A stretch of DNA of 64,000 bases from Paractinoplanes pyxinae (GCF_026626335.1 NZ_JAPNTZ010000018.1:152784-216783), one strand, 5' to 3'; shown: positions 26,575 to 36,494, counted from the first letter of the stretch. Numbers and translations are program-made. The notes: generated from the sequence alone by a model not told the origin.

Positions 26575-27765
26575 ATGCTTGGCCAATATCGGCGGCTGTT
26601 CTCCGCCGAGGGTAGTTTGGCCTTCACCCTCGCTGGAGTCGTCGCCCGGTACCCGATGGGCATGTATGGGGTGAGCGTCCTGCTGCTCATGGTCGACACC
26701 AGCGGGTCTTACGCCACGGCCGGCCGGGTTGCGGCGGTCGGCCTCGTCGCTATGGCTGTCTGCGCGCCCCTCGTCGGAAGGCTCGTGGACCGCTACGGAC
26801 AGGCGAAAGTCGCCGTCCCCGCCACCGTGACATCGGTCGCTGCGTGCACCGGTACCGTGCTCTGCGCGCAATACGGAGCACCGATGTGGGCCATCTACGT
26901 CACGTACGCTCTGTCCGCTCCCTGCCCTTTCGTCGGGACCTTGGCCCGGGCACGCTGGGTTCGCATCTACCGTGAGCAACCGGACATGATGCACACAGCC
27001 AACGCCTTCGAACGAATCGTGGACGAGATCGTCTTCATCACCGGGCCGGCTGCTGCCGGCCTGCTGTGCGGGGCGATCGGCCCGGCCGCTGGGCTGTACG
27101 CCGCGAACACGCTGCTGCTGGTGGGAACCCTGTTGTTCGCCGCGCAGCGCAGAACAGAGCCGATCCCGGTGCCGATCGACAAGAGCCAGAAACGCGTGCG
27201 GCTCCTGACGCCTGGCATCACGGCCACTGTGGCGCTGTTTCCCATCTTCGGGATCGCTTTGGGATCCATGGAGCTGGTAACAGTCAACTACGTCGCTTCG
27301 CACAGCTCCCGGTCCTACTCCGGCATCTTCCTGGCCTTGATCGGCCTCGGCTCATGCCTGACCGGTCTGTACTTCGGCACACTCAAACTCAAAAGCGACC
27401 TGCGTCGCCGCACTCTCGCGGTCTCGGCCGTCCTGAGCGCCTGCCTGATGCCCGTGCCCCTGCTCCTCGACGGCAACCTGGTGTTATTCGGAGCGTGGGC
27501 CTTCGTCGTGGGTTCCGCGTTCGCGCCGTTCCTGATCACGACTCTGGGTCTCCTGCAGCAGCTCACCCCGGAGGAACGCATCAATGAGGGCATGTCTCTG
27601 GTAGACGCCGGCCTGGTCGGCGGCCAAGCGATAGGGCTGTCAACCTCGGGAGTGATCGCTGCCCACTACGGCGCAACCACCGGCTTCTTGATCGTGTCCG
27701 CTGCAGGCCTACTCACGCTGCTGGTCGCGACGGGCGGAGCGCGCTGGTGTGACTTCCGGCGGTAG
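26575..27765 (+). CDS. MFS transporter
   Basis: 396 aa with about 12 hydrophobic helices. The loop between helices 2 and 3 reads LVGRLVDRYGQAKV, the MFS signature G-x-x-x-D-R-x-G-R/Q. The ATG at 26575 follows a TTG that would add one residue. Helix positions and the DRYGQ motif fit drug-exporter-like members; no neighbour indicates a substrate. It reads as complete. Confidence 0.85.
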   Translation: MLGQYRRLFSAEGSLAFTLAGVVARYPMGMYGVSVLLLMVDTSGSYATAGRVAAVGLVAMAVCAPLVGRLVDRYGQAKVAVPATVTSVAACTGTVLCAQYGAPMWAIYVTYALSAPCPFVGTLARARWVRIYREQPDMMHTANAFERIVDEIVFITGPAAAGLLCGAIGPAAGLYAANTLLLVGTLLFAAQRRTEPIPVPIDKSQKRVRLLTPGITATVALFPIFGIALGSMELVTVNYVASHSSRSYSGIFLALIGLGSCLTGLYFGTLKLKSDLRRRTLAVSAVLSACLMPVPLLLDGNLVLFGAWAFVVGSAFAPFLITTLGLLQQLTPEERINEGMSLVDAGLVGGQAIGLSTSGVIAAHYGATTGFLIVSAAGLLTLLVATGGARWCDFRR

Positions 27766-27926
27766 TCGTCACCGAGTTCCGGCTTCAGGCGTCACCGGTA
27801 CGGCTTCTCGGCGGTGACTGTCATCGGAGCCTTCCGACCAGCGTCGGATGCTCATCACTCTCGGTAGCAGGATGCTGGACGGGTCTTCGGCAGCGAGCAC
27901 GATCGGCGGTACGACAGACTGTCACC

Positions 27927-28334
27927 GTGGATGTCGGGACGGTTCAGATTGAGAGCTACCACGAGGTGCTTGCTCTGCACCGGTATCTCTTCGAGAGCAA
28001 GGGTGGGGATCTCTCCAGCGAGTACGCCGGAAGTCCTTTCATCGCGGCGATTCAGAATCGCCTTGCCGACGCGCTTGAGGCCGCTGATCCCGGATCTGGA
28101 TGGACGACATGGCGCGACGCGGAGGGTCACCAACAGCGCATTGACGCGGTACGGCAACACCTGTTGTCAACCGCAGGCCACTGGAACGGTATGAGCCGCG
28201 AGCAGCAACGGGCGTACGTCCAAGACCTACTTGCGCCGCTGCGGACGTCGGAGGATCTGGTGGCTGAGCTCGTCGACCTCCAAGCAGCACCGATTTCCAC
28301 CGGATCGACAGACAGCCCAGCGAAAGACCGCTGA
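27927..28334 (+). CDS. hypothetical protein
   Basis: 135 aa from a GTG; acidic, helical, with a natural composition (VQIESYHEVLALHRYLFES ... HWNGMSREQQRAYVQDLLAPL). No motif recognised. It is 139 bp before the DUF7662 gene and separated from it by a copy of the 17-bp motif. Confidence 0.55.
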   Translation: MDVGTVQIESYHEVLALHRYLFESKGGDLSSEYAGSPFIAAIQNRLADALEAADPGSGWTTWRDAEGHQQRIDAVRQHLLSTAGHWNGMSREQQRAYVQDLLAPLRTSEDLVAELVDLQAAPISTGSTDSPAKDR

Positions 28335-28379
28335 ACTTCACGTTCCGTGGTCTGGTAGCCCCTTCGGCACGCACTTGTC

Positions 28380-28396
28380 GCGGCAGATCCGTGCAC
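28380..28396 (+). repeat. dispersed 17-bp motif, copy 2
   Basis: GCGGCAGATCCGTGCAC, exact match to copy 1, 77 bp before the DUF7662 start. Confidence 0.6.
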
Positions 28397-28472
28397 CGAG
28401 TCGATGCAGAGGTTGGTTGCGGCAGAAGGAAGCGCATTGCGCTGGCTGGCGGATCTCCGGCAGATTGGATTC

Positions 28473-28730
28473 GTGAGTAAGTATTCGGTGCTGCGGGACC
28501 GACTTCGTACGTCCGGTCGGCTAGAGGTGCAAATGTCCTTCGATGAGATCACTGACTTACTCCCAGGTGGCCTGCCGCCGAGCGCCTACCGGTACGACGC
28601 GTGGTGGAACAACGAAGACGACCCCGGCAGCACGCACAGTCAGAGCCGTCTCGGTTGGATGGCTGCCGGCTACACGGCGGCCGCCGACCGAGCCGCCCAG
28701 CAAGTCGTGTTCACCCGAATCGCTGGCTGA
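28473..28730 (+). CDS. DUF7662-like small protein
   Basis: 85 aa from a GTG ('VSKYSVLRDRLRTSG'). The pattern is SKYSVLRDRL, MSFDEITDLL, LPPSAYRYDAWWNNE, HSQSRLGWMAAGY, QQVVFTRI, the order of conserved blocks in the DUF7662 family (W-W-N and H-S-Q-x-W-like core). Function is unknown. The frame stays open 23 codons further upstream, so the true start could be at 28404. Confidence 0.65.
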   Translation: MSKYSVLRDRLRTSGRLEVQMSFDEITDLLPGGLPPSAYRYDAWWNNEDDPGSTHSQSRLGWMAAGYTAAADRAAQQVVFTRIAG

Positions 28731-28791
28731 GCCCGTTGTCTGCACAGCAGCCTTCCAGCGGCACAAGGACGAAGCGTGGAGCGCTCGACCA

Positions 28792-28808
28792 GCGGCAGAT
28801 CAATGCGC
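28792..28808 (+). repeat. dispersed 17-bp motif, copy 3
   Basis: GCGGCAGATCAATGCGC, sharing the first ten bases and most of the rest with copies 1 and 2; 175 bp before the next gene. Confidence 0.5.
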
Positions 28809-28982
28809 CTCTTCGCGCCGACGGCGACGTCCTCGAACGCAGCCCCGGCGAGGCATTCCTCGGATTTCCTCACTCGTCGTCCTCTGCCCTTGGCGGGTTC
28901 TCGACGGTCATCTCGGCAGGTCTGCGCACGCGACCTGGCGGAAGCAATGAAGGTTCGTATGGGGGATAACCCGCATCTGTAG

Positions 28983-29594
28983 ATGGATGATTTCCGGCTG
29001 CTCGGTTCTGAGGTGTACCGGCAGGCTCGACCTATGCAGACTCACAGGCGCTTCAACGGCTCGGCGAGATCCGGACGTTCCATTCGCTCCCGGCCGCGTA
29101 GATGGATTGCCGATACGCTTGTACGTGGTTCTACTGGTCTTCCACTTGCTCTGGCAGCGCTATTGATGTCTCTCGCCGGGAGAGCTGGGACGGCGGCGCA
29201 GATCCAGCTGCGGCTGGCAGCCGGCTTTCCGGCTGCAGCGAATGGGGTCACTGTCCCCGGGCGACGACCGGATACGACCGCGGTTCGAGTGGTGATGCAC
29301 AGTGCGCTCGTGGCCGTTCCGGCTGCGTTGGCATTCCTCGCCACAGCTATGCAGCTGTTTGTCGTGTGGTCGGGATATTTGTATCCCTTGCGTCCGGACA
29401 CCATCGCCGCCCTCGGGCATCCATTCAGCCCTGACCGCCAGGTGCTTCCTGAGGCTTGGGGCGGCCCGACGCTTATGGGCGCCTGGGGCGTACACGCCTG
29501 CATCGCATTCGGAATCCAGGCTGTCTGTCTTGCTTTGCTGGTAGGGCTGTGTCGACTTCAAAACTCCATTGCCGGCTTGCTGAACGAACGGTAG
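28983..29594 (+). CDS. hypothetical membrane protein
   Basis: 203 aa. A basic N-terminus (QTHRRFNGSARSGRSIRSRP) precedes a helix at about 53-66, a second at about 107-130 (SALVAVPAALAFLATAMQLF) and a third at about 170-190 (ACIAFGIQAVCLALLVGL). An ATG at 29034 would trim the first 17 residues. No family recognised. Confidence 0.5.
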   Translation: MDDFRLLGSEVYRQARPMQTHRRFNGSARSGRSIRSRPRRWIADTLVRGSTGLPLALAALLMSLAGRAGTAAQIQLRLAAGFPAAANGVTVPGRRPDTTAVRVVMHSALVAVPAALAFLATAMQLFVVWSGYLYPLRPDTIAALGHPFSPDRQVLPEAWGGPTLMGAWGVHACIAFGIQAVCLALLVGLCRLQNSIAGLLNER

Positions 29595-29830
29595 GCGGAT
29601 GCGTCTTGCATACCCATCGTATCCGAGGGTGAATGAAAACAGAGCAGTGTTCGTGTGCCCTCGTTTCAACAGAAGCAACAACAGCCAGGTCTGATGCAAT
29701 GCGCGCTCATCGGCATGAGCGTGCGTCGGAACACCGCGGCCGTGCGTCATGTCGCCGGGCTGGTTGACCGCCTGCCGCCGCGCGCGCTCGGCGGCAAATG
29801 AGTGTGATCAGCTGCCGCCTGCCAGGTGCA

Positions 29831-30226
29831 TCAGTCGATCTCTCGGCTCGAGTTGAGCCATTCGGCGTCGTTCCACGTGACTGGCGTAGCGCCGACCGGC
29901 GAGAAGGCGATTCCAGGATCGTCAGTCTGGACGAGGCAGATCAGGCGACGGCCGAAAAGTAGAGCGTGACGTGCCTGGCCGGCGTAGATGTCGAGCACGC
30001 GTTGAGCGACCTCCGGCTCAGTGGCGGCGAACTTGTCATAGCCGACCAGAACCAGCACCAGGCCCGTGCTCTCCGACGACACCCCATACTCGCCGACCGC
30101 GACATCGCCGAGGCAGTCGTTCAGGGCGTTGAGGTTGCCACCGTAGTAGGACGGGAAACCGAGCGCGGCGGCGAAGTCACGGTGAAGGTCCCGACTTGAC
30201 GTCGGTTGGCAGCACCCAGGCGTGCG
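29831..30226 (-). pseudogene. barstar-family (barnase inhibitor) gene lacking a start
   Basis: The frame gives the barstar core: DLHRDFAAALGFPSYYGG, NLNALNDCLGDV, LVLVLVGYDKFA and a closing ICLVQTDD / WNDAEWL. The acidic helix and the 'Y-Y-G-G-N-L-N-A-L' turn that contact the ribonuclease are intact. Before 'DLHRDF' there is no ATG, GTG or TTG in frame, and a TAA at 30229-30227 closes it. In a neighbouring frame an ATG near 30278 leads to '...THAWVLPTDVKSG', which would join the core if one base were shifted near 30190. So this is a frameshifted gene, or a sequencing error. No barnase-like ribonuclease was seen nearby. Confidence 0.65.
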
Positions 30227-30482
30227 TTAACCGTTTGCGGGTTCTTGAACCACGGGATGGTCCGGCAATGTCTGGAACCATCAGCCTGGCGGGCACCGTT
30301 TCTGATCGTGGAGATCAGCTGGGCCTGGCTGACCGCTGACGATGAGTGCTCCAAATGCCGCACTGACCAGCGCGCACGGGCCGCGGCGGAAGAGCGCCCT
30401 GGACGGCTGAGAGGGAAAGCTCGACCCGCGATGACAAGGGCCGCTCGGCCACGTCGAGGAGCACACTCCTAACCTTGAGCCT

Positions 30483-30920
30483 ATGGAGCACATCGAGTTC
30501 CGCACCGTCGAGGAGGAACTCGGCATAGGAGTGCTCACCACACTGATGCCGTACCTCAACGGGGTTCCTCTGCGCGATCTGGTTCGCCGGGCCGAGCTGC
30601 CCTTCGCCCGACGTGAAGGAAAACCTGACCTCGCAGGCAGCTACGCGGGCCTTGTGGGCCAGGAAGTACGCTGGCCAAGCTGGCACTACCTCGGAAAGCC
30701 CGTCCTCAGCTGGTTCGGCGACGGTGACACCGTCTTACTCGGCTGCGTCTGCAGCGACTGGGGTTGCTGGCCGTTCACCGCAATGGTGACAGTCACCGAG
30801 GACGCGGTCACCTGGTCCGGCTACCGAACCGGACATCGCGAGTGGGACTACCGCGAACTACGCGACTTTGCATTTGATCGGCACCAGTACGAACAGGCGT
30901 TATGTGCGACCGCCCACTGA
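30483..30920 (+). CDS. conserved-looking hypothetical protein
   Basis: 145 aa (MEHIEFRTVEEEL ... YEQALCATAH) rich in aromatic residues. A block with CVCSDWGCWPF, then VTEDAVTWSGYRTGHREWDY suggests a folded beta domain; three Cys in 'CVCSDWGC' could bind metal. I do not recognise the family. It starts 113 bp after a region with no gene and has no partner. Confidence 0.6.
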   Translation: MEHIEFRTVEEELGIGVLTTLMPYLNGVPLRDLVRRAELPFARREGKPDLAGSYAGLVGQEVRWPSWHYLGKPVLSWFGDGDTVLLGCVCSDWGCWPFTAMVTVTEDAVTWSGYRTGHREWDYRELRDFAFDRHQYEQALCATAH

Positions 30921-31032
30921 GCATGACAAGACAACCTCGGCACCCCACACCCGCAGTAAGTTGCGCCGGGCAAAGAGGCACGACCGCCAGTCAGCAGCTG
31001 TGACGCCTTGCGCAGTCCAACACGCATGGACG

Positions 31033-31049
31033 GCGGCAGATCAGTGTTC
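31033..31049 (+). repeat. dispersed 17-bp motif, copy 4
   Basis: GCGGCAGATCAGTGTTC, matching the first eleven bases of copy 3. The 372 bp between 30921 and 31293 holds no gene otherwise. Confidence 0.45.
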
Positions 31050-31293
31050 CCGCTTAAGCCAAGAGGCGACTACCACAATTCGCAAACCGATCATGCTCAT
31101 CTGCGCCTCGTAAGTAGCATGGAACAGCACGGAGCGTGACGGCCTCGCTGGTCTTCGCGCGCGATAGCTCATCGAAGATGTACCCACCGCCGTGCGGCGT
31201 GCGCACCTCACTGGAAGGGCTGTGGCCCGCACGATGGGCGCAGGGACCGCCGACCGGATGCGAGGGTTACGGTGAATCATCAACAATCCGACG

Positions 31294-31665
31294 ATGAGGC
31301 TGCACATGATCAATGTTCACGAGTTCGCGCGGCGGCTTAGTACTCTTGGAACCGACGCGTTCACCAGCGATGACGTCGTGGACCTGGCGACCGCAGCCGA
31401 TGTCCGCATCAGCGCTGACCTCGAGATCGACGCCACTGTGGCGCAGCGCCTGCTCGACCAGATCACGCCGACCCTGCCGGTCACCGGGGCCCAAATCACG
31501 GCGTCGCAATGGCCGCCACCGAAGTCCTCCCGTCCAGCAGCGCCTTCGGTGTCGTTCTCCAGCCCCGGCGCCGTCGACGGACCGGCTGATCAGCCAAGCA
31601 GAGCCCGCACTTTTGGGCCCGCGCGTAGCGGTCGGCGACCCGGCTCGCGGCGACCCGGCAGGTGA
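31294..31665 (+). CDS. candidate small protein, possibly truncated
   Basis: 123 codons. The first 65 residues (MINVHEFARRLSTLG ... LEIDATVAQRLLDQI) read like a real helical protein, but the C-terminal half (SSRPAAPSVSFSSPG ... RRPGSRRPGR) looks like out-of-frame GC-rich sequence. The gene may be shifted near 31490. No family recognised. Confidence 0.3.
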   Translation: MRLHMINVHEFARRLSTLGTDAFTSDDVVDLATAADVRISADLEIDATVAQRLLDQITPTLPVTGAQITASQWPPPKSSRPAAPSVSFSSPGAVDGPADQPSRARTFGPARSGRRPGSRRPGR

Positions 31666-32189
31666 AGCTGCTGCCCCGCACTCGGCGGTGCGCGTCGCTG
31701 AGATGACTGGACGGCGGCGTCGACGACCGGTCGACTTCGGGCATGCGCCGATTACTGCTAGCCGCATGGCACCCGCCCGGATGCTTCGTCGGTATCGGGC
31801 TTCCCTGCTCGTAGTCTCGATCGCGCCGGCGGGCGTTGTGCCCGCAAACTTTCACCGGACCCTGCACGGCCAGCATCCGCCGCTCGCCACGCGCACTGCC
31901 TCGGCACCGAGTTTCATCGGCGGCAGATCCGTACGCTCATCAGGGCCGCAGCCTGATACTCGTCACCGAAGCGGCACCGAGCATGCTCGGTGAGTGTGGC
32001 ATGCATGCAATGGACTCAAGAACGAAGTTGCTCCAAAGCCCGCGCCGAGGGCGTCCCCACGCAACACAGGCAGGTATCCGCTTCTCGGACCCAGATGCGC
32101 TGACAGCCAGGCCACTCCTGCTCGATGGAAGCCGCGGTCGAGGTGAGACGCCCGAACAGGCTGCAGAGGAGCAACGCCGGATTAAGACC
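31666..32189. other. intergenic, no gene seen
   Basis: About 520 bp. Short frames only. It contains a copy of the 17-bp motif at 31920 and precedes the convergent 3' end of the STAND-WD40 gene. Confidence 0.4.
31920..31936 (+). repeat. dispersed 17-bp motif, copy 5
   Basis: GCGGCAGATCCGTACGC, two mismatches to copies 1 and 2. Confidence 0.55.
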
Positions 32190-35100
32190 CTAGCCGCAGG
32201 CTTCGCTGAACTGCTCGTCCGAGGCGTACGTTGTCCATTCCTCGGTGGTGAGCTCGCCGGCTTGCTGACACAGCCTCCGAATAGGATCAGTAAAGCTCGC
32301 CAGATGCCATTGCCGGACAGTTTCGTCGTAGCTCGTGGTCGCCAGCGTTGAGCCGTCCGTGCTGAAGGCGACCGACCACACCGTGGAACTGTGACCGGTC
32401 AACGGGACACCCACCTGCTCGCCGGTCGCCGGATTCCACAGCCGCGCCGTCTCGTCCTGGCTGGCACTGGCCAGCATCGTGCCATCCGGACTGAACGCGA
32501 CCGCAGTCACCGGGTCGGTGTGGCCGGTCAGCACCGGTCCGACTGCGCGACCTGTTGCAGGGTTCCAGAGCCGTACAGCGTTGTCGCTTCCGCCCGAGGC
32601 AAGCAGGCTGCCGTCCCGGTTGAAGGCCACGGAAAATATCTCTGCCCCGCCTGGCAATGAGCGGCCGATCTGCCGATGGGTCGCCGGATCCCACAGCCGG
32701 ATGGTCATGTCCTGGCCCGCGCTGGCCAGTATCTTTCCGTCCCTGCTGAAAGCCAGTGCGGACACCTGGCCGGAGTGCCCGGTCAGCGGCCGGCCGATCT
32801 GCTGGCGAGTGGCGACATTCCACAAGCGCACCAAGCCGTCATTGGATCCGGATGCGATCGTCGTGCCGTCCGGACTGAACGAGATCGCGTTCACCACGTT
32901 CACCGATCGCTCGTCCTCGATCGCCTTGGTCGGCGGCGAGATCATCGGCTCGCCGACGGGCAAGCCTGTGTGCGGACTCCACATCAGCACCTGGTCGAAG
33001 CTGTTGGTCGCGAGCAAGCGTCCGTCCGGGCTGAACGCCATCGCGTCCGCGCGGTTACTCTGCATGTCCAGCCCTCGGCCGATGGCGCTTCCGTTGGTCA
33101 GATTCACGAAATACGCGCGATTGTCGTCAGTCCCGTACGCCAATAGCTTGCCGTCCGGGCTGTAGGCCACCGCCTTCCTACCCCCTTCGGCAACCACGGG
33201 ACCGTCGAGCGCCAAGCCGGTCGACGGGTTCCACAGCCGCACGGTTCCGTCCCAGGAGGCGCTGGCCAGCGAGCGCCCGCCCGGGCTGAACGTAACCGTC
33301 GACACGACATCGGTGTGGCCGGTCAGGGTTGCGCCGATCTGCCGGCCGGTGGCCGGATTCCACAGGCGTACGGCGTTGTCGTCTCCGCCGGAGGCCAGCA
33401 GCTTTCCATCAGGGCTGAAGGCGACACTTTCCACCGCGCGAGTGTGACCGGCCATTGGGGCTGTGGTCTGCCGGCCCGTCGCCAGGTTCCACACCCGTAC
33501 GGCGCGGTCGTTGCCCCCGCCGGTGGCGAGCATCTTCCCATCGGGACTGAACGCCACTGCCTCCACGAGGCCTCGGGATGCCGGGATGCTTCTGACGCGG
33601 CGGCCAGTCGCCGGATTCCACAATTCGACCGTCGATCCGCGGCTCACTGCCAGCCACGTTCCGTCCGGACTGAACGCGCCCGCCTCAGCACCGTCATCAG
33701 CCAGCTTGTCAACGGCCCGGGTGGCTCCCAGATGCCAGAGTCGCATGGACGAATGGCTCGCGATCAGCAGCATGCTCCCGTCCGGGCTGAATGCCACCGA
33801 CTGCACCTGCGAGCTGGTCATACACCCGTCGCAGTCCGGAAGTGGGCGCGCCTTCTCGACCAGAGCAGCACCGATCGGCCGTCCGGTGACGACACTCAAC
33901 AGCTGAACGACTCCGTCATCAGTGCCGAAGGCCAGCGTCGTGCTGTCCGGGCTGAAGGCTAATGCGTTCACCGTGCCCGTAGGATCGGTGGCTAGCGGTG
34001 CCCCGGTGGTCCGACCGCCCGCCAGATGCCAGAGCCAGATCCGCGCGTTACCGGCGACCGCCAGGTTTCTCCCGTCGGGGCTGAAGGCGATCGCCATCGC
34101 CTGGCCGGGGTACTGGAGAATGTCGCCATAATGGGCGAGGCGGGCACTCGCCGCGTCAGCCGCCTCGCGGGTGAATGACGTGTGCAGCGCCGCCGCGGCG
34201 AGGCGCTGGCCCAGTCCCCACTCCGTCGGGCTCACGGCTTGGCTCTGCGCTGCGAGCTGGCGAGACAACGCCACCGCATGTTGCTGCTCAACACTGCGGG
34301 CGTTACGAGCGGCCAGACTGGCGTTGCGACCTGCCAGCACCGCGGCGCCGGTGGTGGCGACGATCAGGACGGCCATCGCCGCGGCGATGCTCTGGTAGAC
34401 GCGCCGCCGCCGTCGGTTGCGACGGGTGCTCACCGCGAGGAACTCCCGGACGTCGTCGTCCACGATCAGTGACCGGCCCGGGTCGGTGATCCACCGGTCG
34501 ACGGCCTCCTGGACGGCGTCCAACTGCACGCCGCGGTACAAGTAGGAGGCGTCGTTACCGTGGGCATTCCAATCTTGCACGTCATCGATCAACGCTCGGT
34601 GCAGCGCCTGGTCAGCCAGGCCGGACTGCAGCCAGCCGTGCAAGCGGGTCCATGATCGCAGCAGTTCCTCGTGCGCGATCGAGACACTGCCACCTTCCGC
34701 GCGCGTGATCAGGCGTTGGGCGGTAAAGGCGTCGAGGACAGCGTCGAGGTCGCTGTCCGCGCAACCGGTCGCCATCCGCAGAGCGCCGTACGTCGAGAGG
34801 TTGCGGGTAAGCCGCCCGTCGGTGACGCGGGTGAGGTGGACGAGGACGCGCCGGGCCAGATCGCGGTGCCTCTCGGTCAGGCCGAGATAGGCGCTCTCCG
34901 CGCTGGTCTGCACGATGCCCGCGATGCCGCCGGTCCGGTTGTAGCCCGCCACGGTAAGGCGCTCGGCATCGCCGGCCTGCCACATGACAAACATGACCTG
35001 CGACAACAACGGCAGAGCGCCGGAATCGAAGCCCACGACCGGGGTCCGGTCACGCAGGTCGTGCAGGATGGCGGCGGTCAGTTCGGCCGACACCGCCACG

Positions 35101-36494
35101 CCGGCCTCGGCTGCCGGGCCGGTGATGGCCTGGGTCAGCTCCCTCTCGGTCATCGGCCCGACCGTGAACACCCCGTTCTGCGCCGCCCGTTCCAGTGCGG
35201 GGAATGCGGTCGCATGATCGAGGAAGTCGCCGCGGATCCCGACAACCACCAGGGCTGCCGGGACTCCGTCCGGGCCGGTCGGGTTGGTGGCCATGGCATG
35301 CAGGGCGATGAGGAACGTCTGCTGCTCGGCGGGCTCGATGCCCAGCGTGAACAGTTCCTCGAGCTGGTCAACGATCAGGACCAGCCTCGGTGGATCGGGA
35401 TTGGGCGAAGCGGAGGCTACGATCTGAGCGGCCAGCAGGTGCGCACGTTCCGGGTGGCTGAGCAACGCCTGGTAGACGCTCGCGGCGTCTCCGGCGCCGA
35501 GGGCAGCGAGGTTGGCCGCCAAGTGCTGAACGGGCGAGGCCGACGGGTTCAGTGCCCAACGAGGCCATCGGCTGCTTCCCGGTACGAGGCGGTCGTCGGC
35601 GACGGCGGCAAGCAGCCCGGCCCGCAACAGCGACGACTTACCGGCCCCCGAAGCGCCGATGACCAGCAGGATCTCGCCGGTGCTGAGCCGCTCGCCGAGC
35701 TTCTCCGTGAGCTCCTGGGTCAGCCGGTGCCGGCCGTAGAAGACGGCGGAGTGCTTTTCCTCGAACGGCATCAGCCCGAGAAACGGCGAGCCGTCCCACC
35801 GAGCGGGGACATCCGCTGGCCGGGACTGCGGGATGCGCAACGCTCGGACTGCGTCCAGCAGCCGCCGCAGATCCGCGCCGGTCTGACGGGAGCGTTCCCG
35901 GTCGGCGCTCTGCCGAGCGATCTCGCGGCGCAGATCCTCGTGCAGAGCGTGCACGTCGAGCCGCGTGTTCACCAGAACGGATCCAAAACCACTGACGGTC
36001 GCCGTCAGATCGGCGAACACGCCTACCATCCGAGGCAGCAGTTCGGTGTCGTCGAGCCCGGCCGCCGCCTCGAGCGCAGTACCGGCGATGTCATAGGTCG
36101 CGAACAGGGCGATGACCTCCTCGCGTACCCGCTGGTCGGTAGCGCTGGAGGATGTGAAAGCCGCTTCGACGCGGTCGAGGAACGCCTGCCGGACCGCGGC
36201 CACCGCCTGCGGGGCGCCGGCTTCATCGGGACGCAGCTTGGCGACCGCGGCGGTGACGACATCAGTCAGCACGTTCGCGCCGACGGATCCGAGGACAGCG
36301 ATACCTGCCGTGACCATCCCGCCGGCCGGTGCGACAGCGAGCGGCGTGAGCGCCGAGGCAGACAGAATCCCGATTAGAGCCGGAGCTGACGCCGCACGCA
36401 GACGGGCAGCGCTGGTGCCGACAACCTCGGCCACCGCTGCCCGCATCCGGGCTTTGCCGGCCTCATCATCATCGGACCGATCGGATCGCGTCAT
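32190..36494 (-). CDS. STAND-type NTPase with C-terminal WD40 propellers
   Basis: 1434 aa; ATG preceded by AGGAAG. Residues 35-90 are hydrophobic. The NTPase module starts near 236 (SPFLGLMPFEEKHSAVFYGR) with Walker A GASGAGKSS (280-288) and Walker B RLVLIVDQLEELF (about 375), the nSTAND1 pattern. A winged/helical region and one transmembrane helix (YQSIAAAMAVLIVATTGAAV, about 700) follow. The rest is WD40: some 13 repeats, each with 'AFSPDG' and 'VRLWNPATG' blocks, enough for two propellers. STAND proteins bind a ligand through the repeats and oligomerise on ATP binding. No effector domain is apparent in the N-terminus, so a partner such as the upstream kinase-TIR gene may supply it. Confidence 0.85.
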   Translation of the reverse strand: MTRSDRSDDDEAGKARMRAAVAEVVGTSAARLRAASAPALIGILSASALTPLAVAPAGGMVTAGIAVLGSVGANVLTDVVTAAVAKLRPDEAGAPQAVAAVRQAFLDRVEAAFTSSSATDQRVREEVIALFATYDIAGTALEAAAGLDDTELLPRMVGVFADLTATVSGFGSVLVNTRLDVHALHEDLRREIARQSADRERSRQTGADLRRLLDAVRALRIPQSRPADVPARWDGSPFLGLMPFEEKHSAVFYGRHRLTQELTEKLGERLSTGEILLVIGASGAGKSSLLRAGLLAAVADDRLVPGSSRWPRWALNPSASPVQHLAANLAALGAGDAASVYQALLSHPERAHLLAAQIVASASPNPDPPRLVLIVDQLEELFTLGIEPAEQQTFLIALHAMATNPTGPDGVPAALVVVGIRGDFLDHATAFPALERAAQNGVFTVGPMTERELTQAITGPAAEAGVAVSAELTAAILHDLRDRTPVVGFDSGALPLLSQVMFVMWQAGDAERLTVAGYNRTGGIAGIVQTSAESAYLGLTERHRDLARRVLVHLTRVTDGRLTRNLSTYGALRMATGCADSDLDAVLDAFTAQRLITRAEGGSVSIAHEELLRSWTRLHGWLQSGLADQALHRALIDDVQDWNAHGNDASYLYRGVQLDAVQEAVDRWITDPGRSLIVDDDVREFLAVSTRRNRRRRRVYQSIAAAMAVLIVATTGAAVLAGRNASLAARNARSVEQQHAVALSRQLAAQSQAVSPTEWGLGQRLAAAALHTSFTREAADAASARLAHYGDILQYPGQAMAIAFSPDGRNLAVAGNARIWLWHLAGGRTTGAPLATDPTGTVNALAFSPDSTTLAFGTDDGVVQLLSVVTGRPIGAALVEKARPLPDCDGCMTSSQVQSVAFSPDGSMLLIASHSSMRLWHLGATRAVDKLADDGAEAGAFSPDGTWLAVSRGSTVELWNPATGRRVRSIPASRGLVEAVAFSPDGKMLATGGGNDRAVRVWNLATGRQTTAPMAGHTRAVESVAFSPDGKLLASGGDDNAVRLWNPATGRQIGATLTGHTDVVSTVTFSPGGRSLASASWDGTVRLWNPSTGLALDGPVVAEGGRKAVAYSPDGKLLAYGTDDNRAYFVNLTNGSAIGRGLDMQSNRADAMAFSPDGRLLATNSFDQVLMWSPHTGLPVGEPMISPPTKAIEDERSVNVVNAISFSPDGTTIASGSNDGLVRLWNVATRQQIGRPLTGHSGQVSALAFSRDGKILASAGQDMTIRLWDPATHRQIGRSLPGGAEIFSVAFNRDGSLLASGGSDNAVRLWNPATGRAVGPVLTGHTDPVTAVAFSPDGTMLASASQDETARLWNPATGEQVGVPLTGHSSTVWSVAFSTDGSTLATTSYDETVRQWHLASFTDPIRRLCQQAGELTTEEWTTYASDEQFSEACG

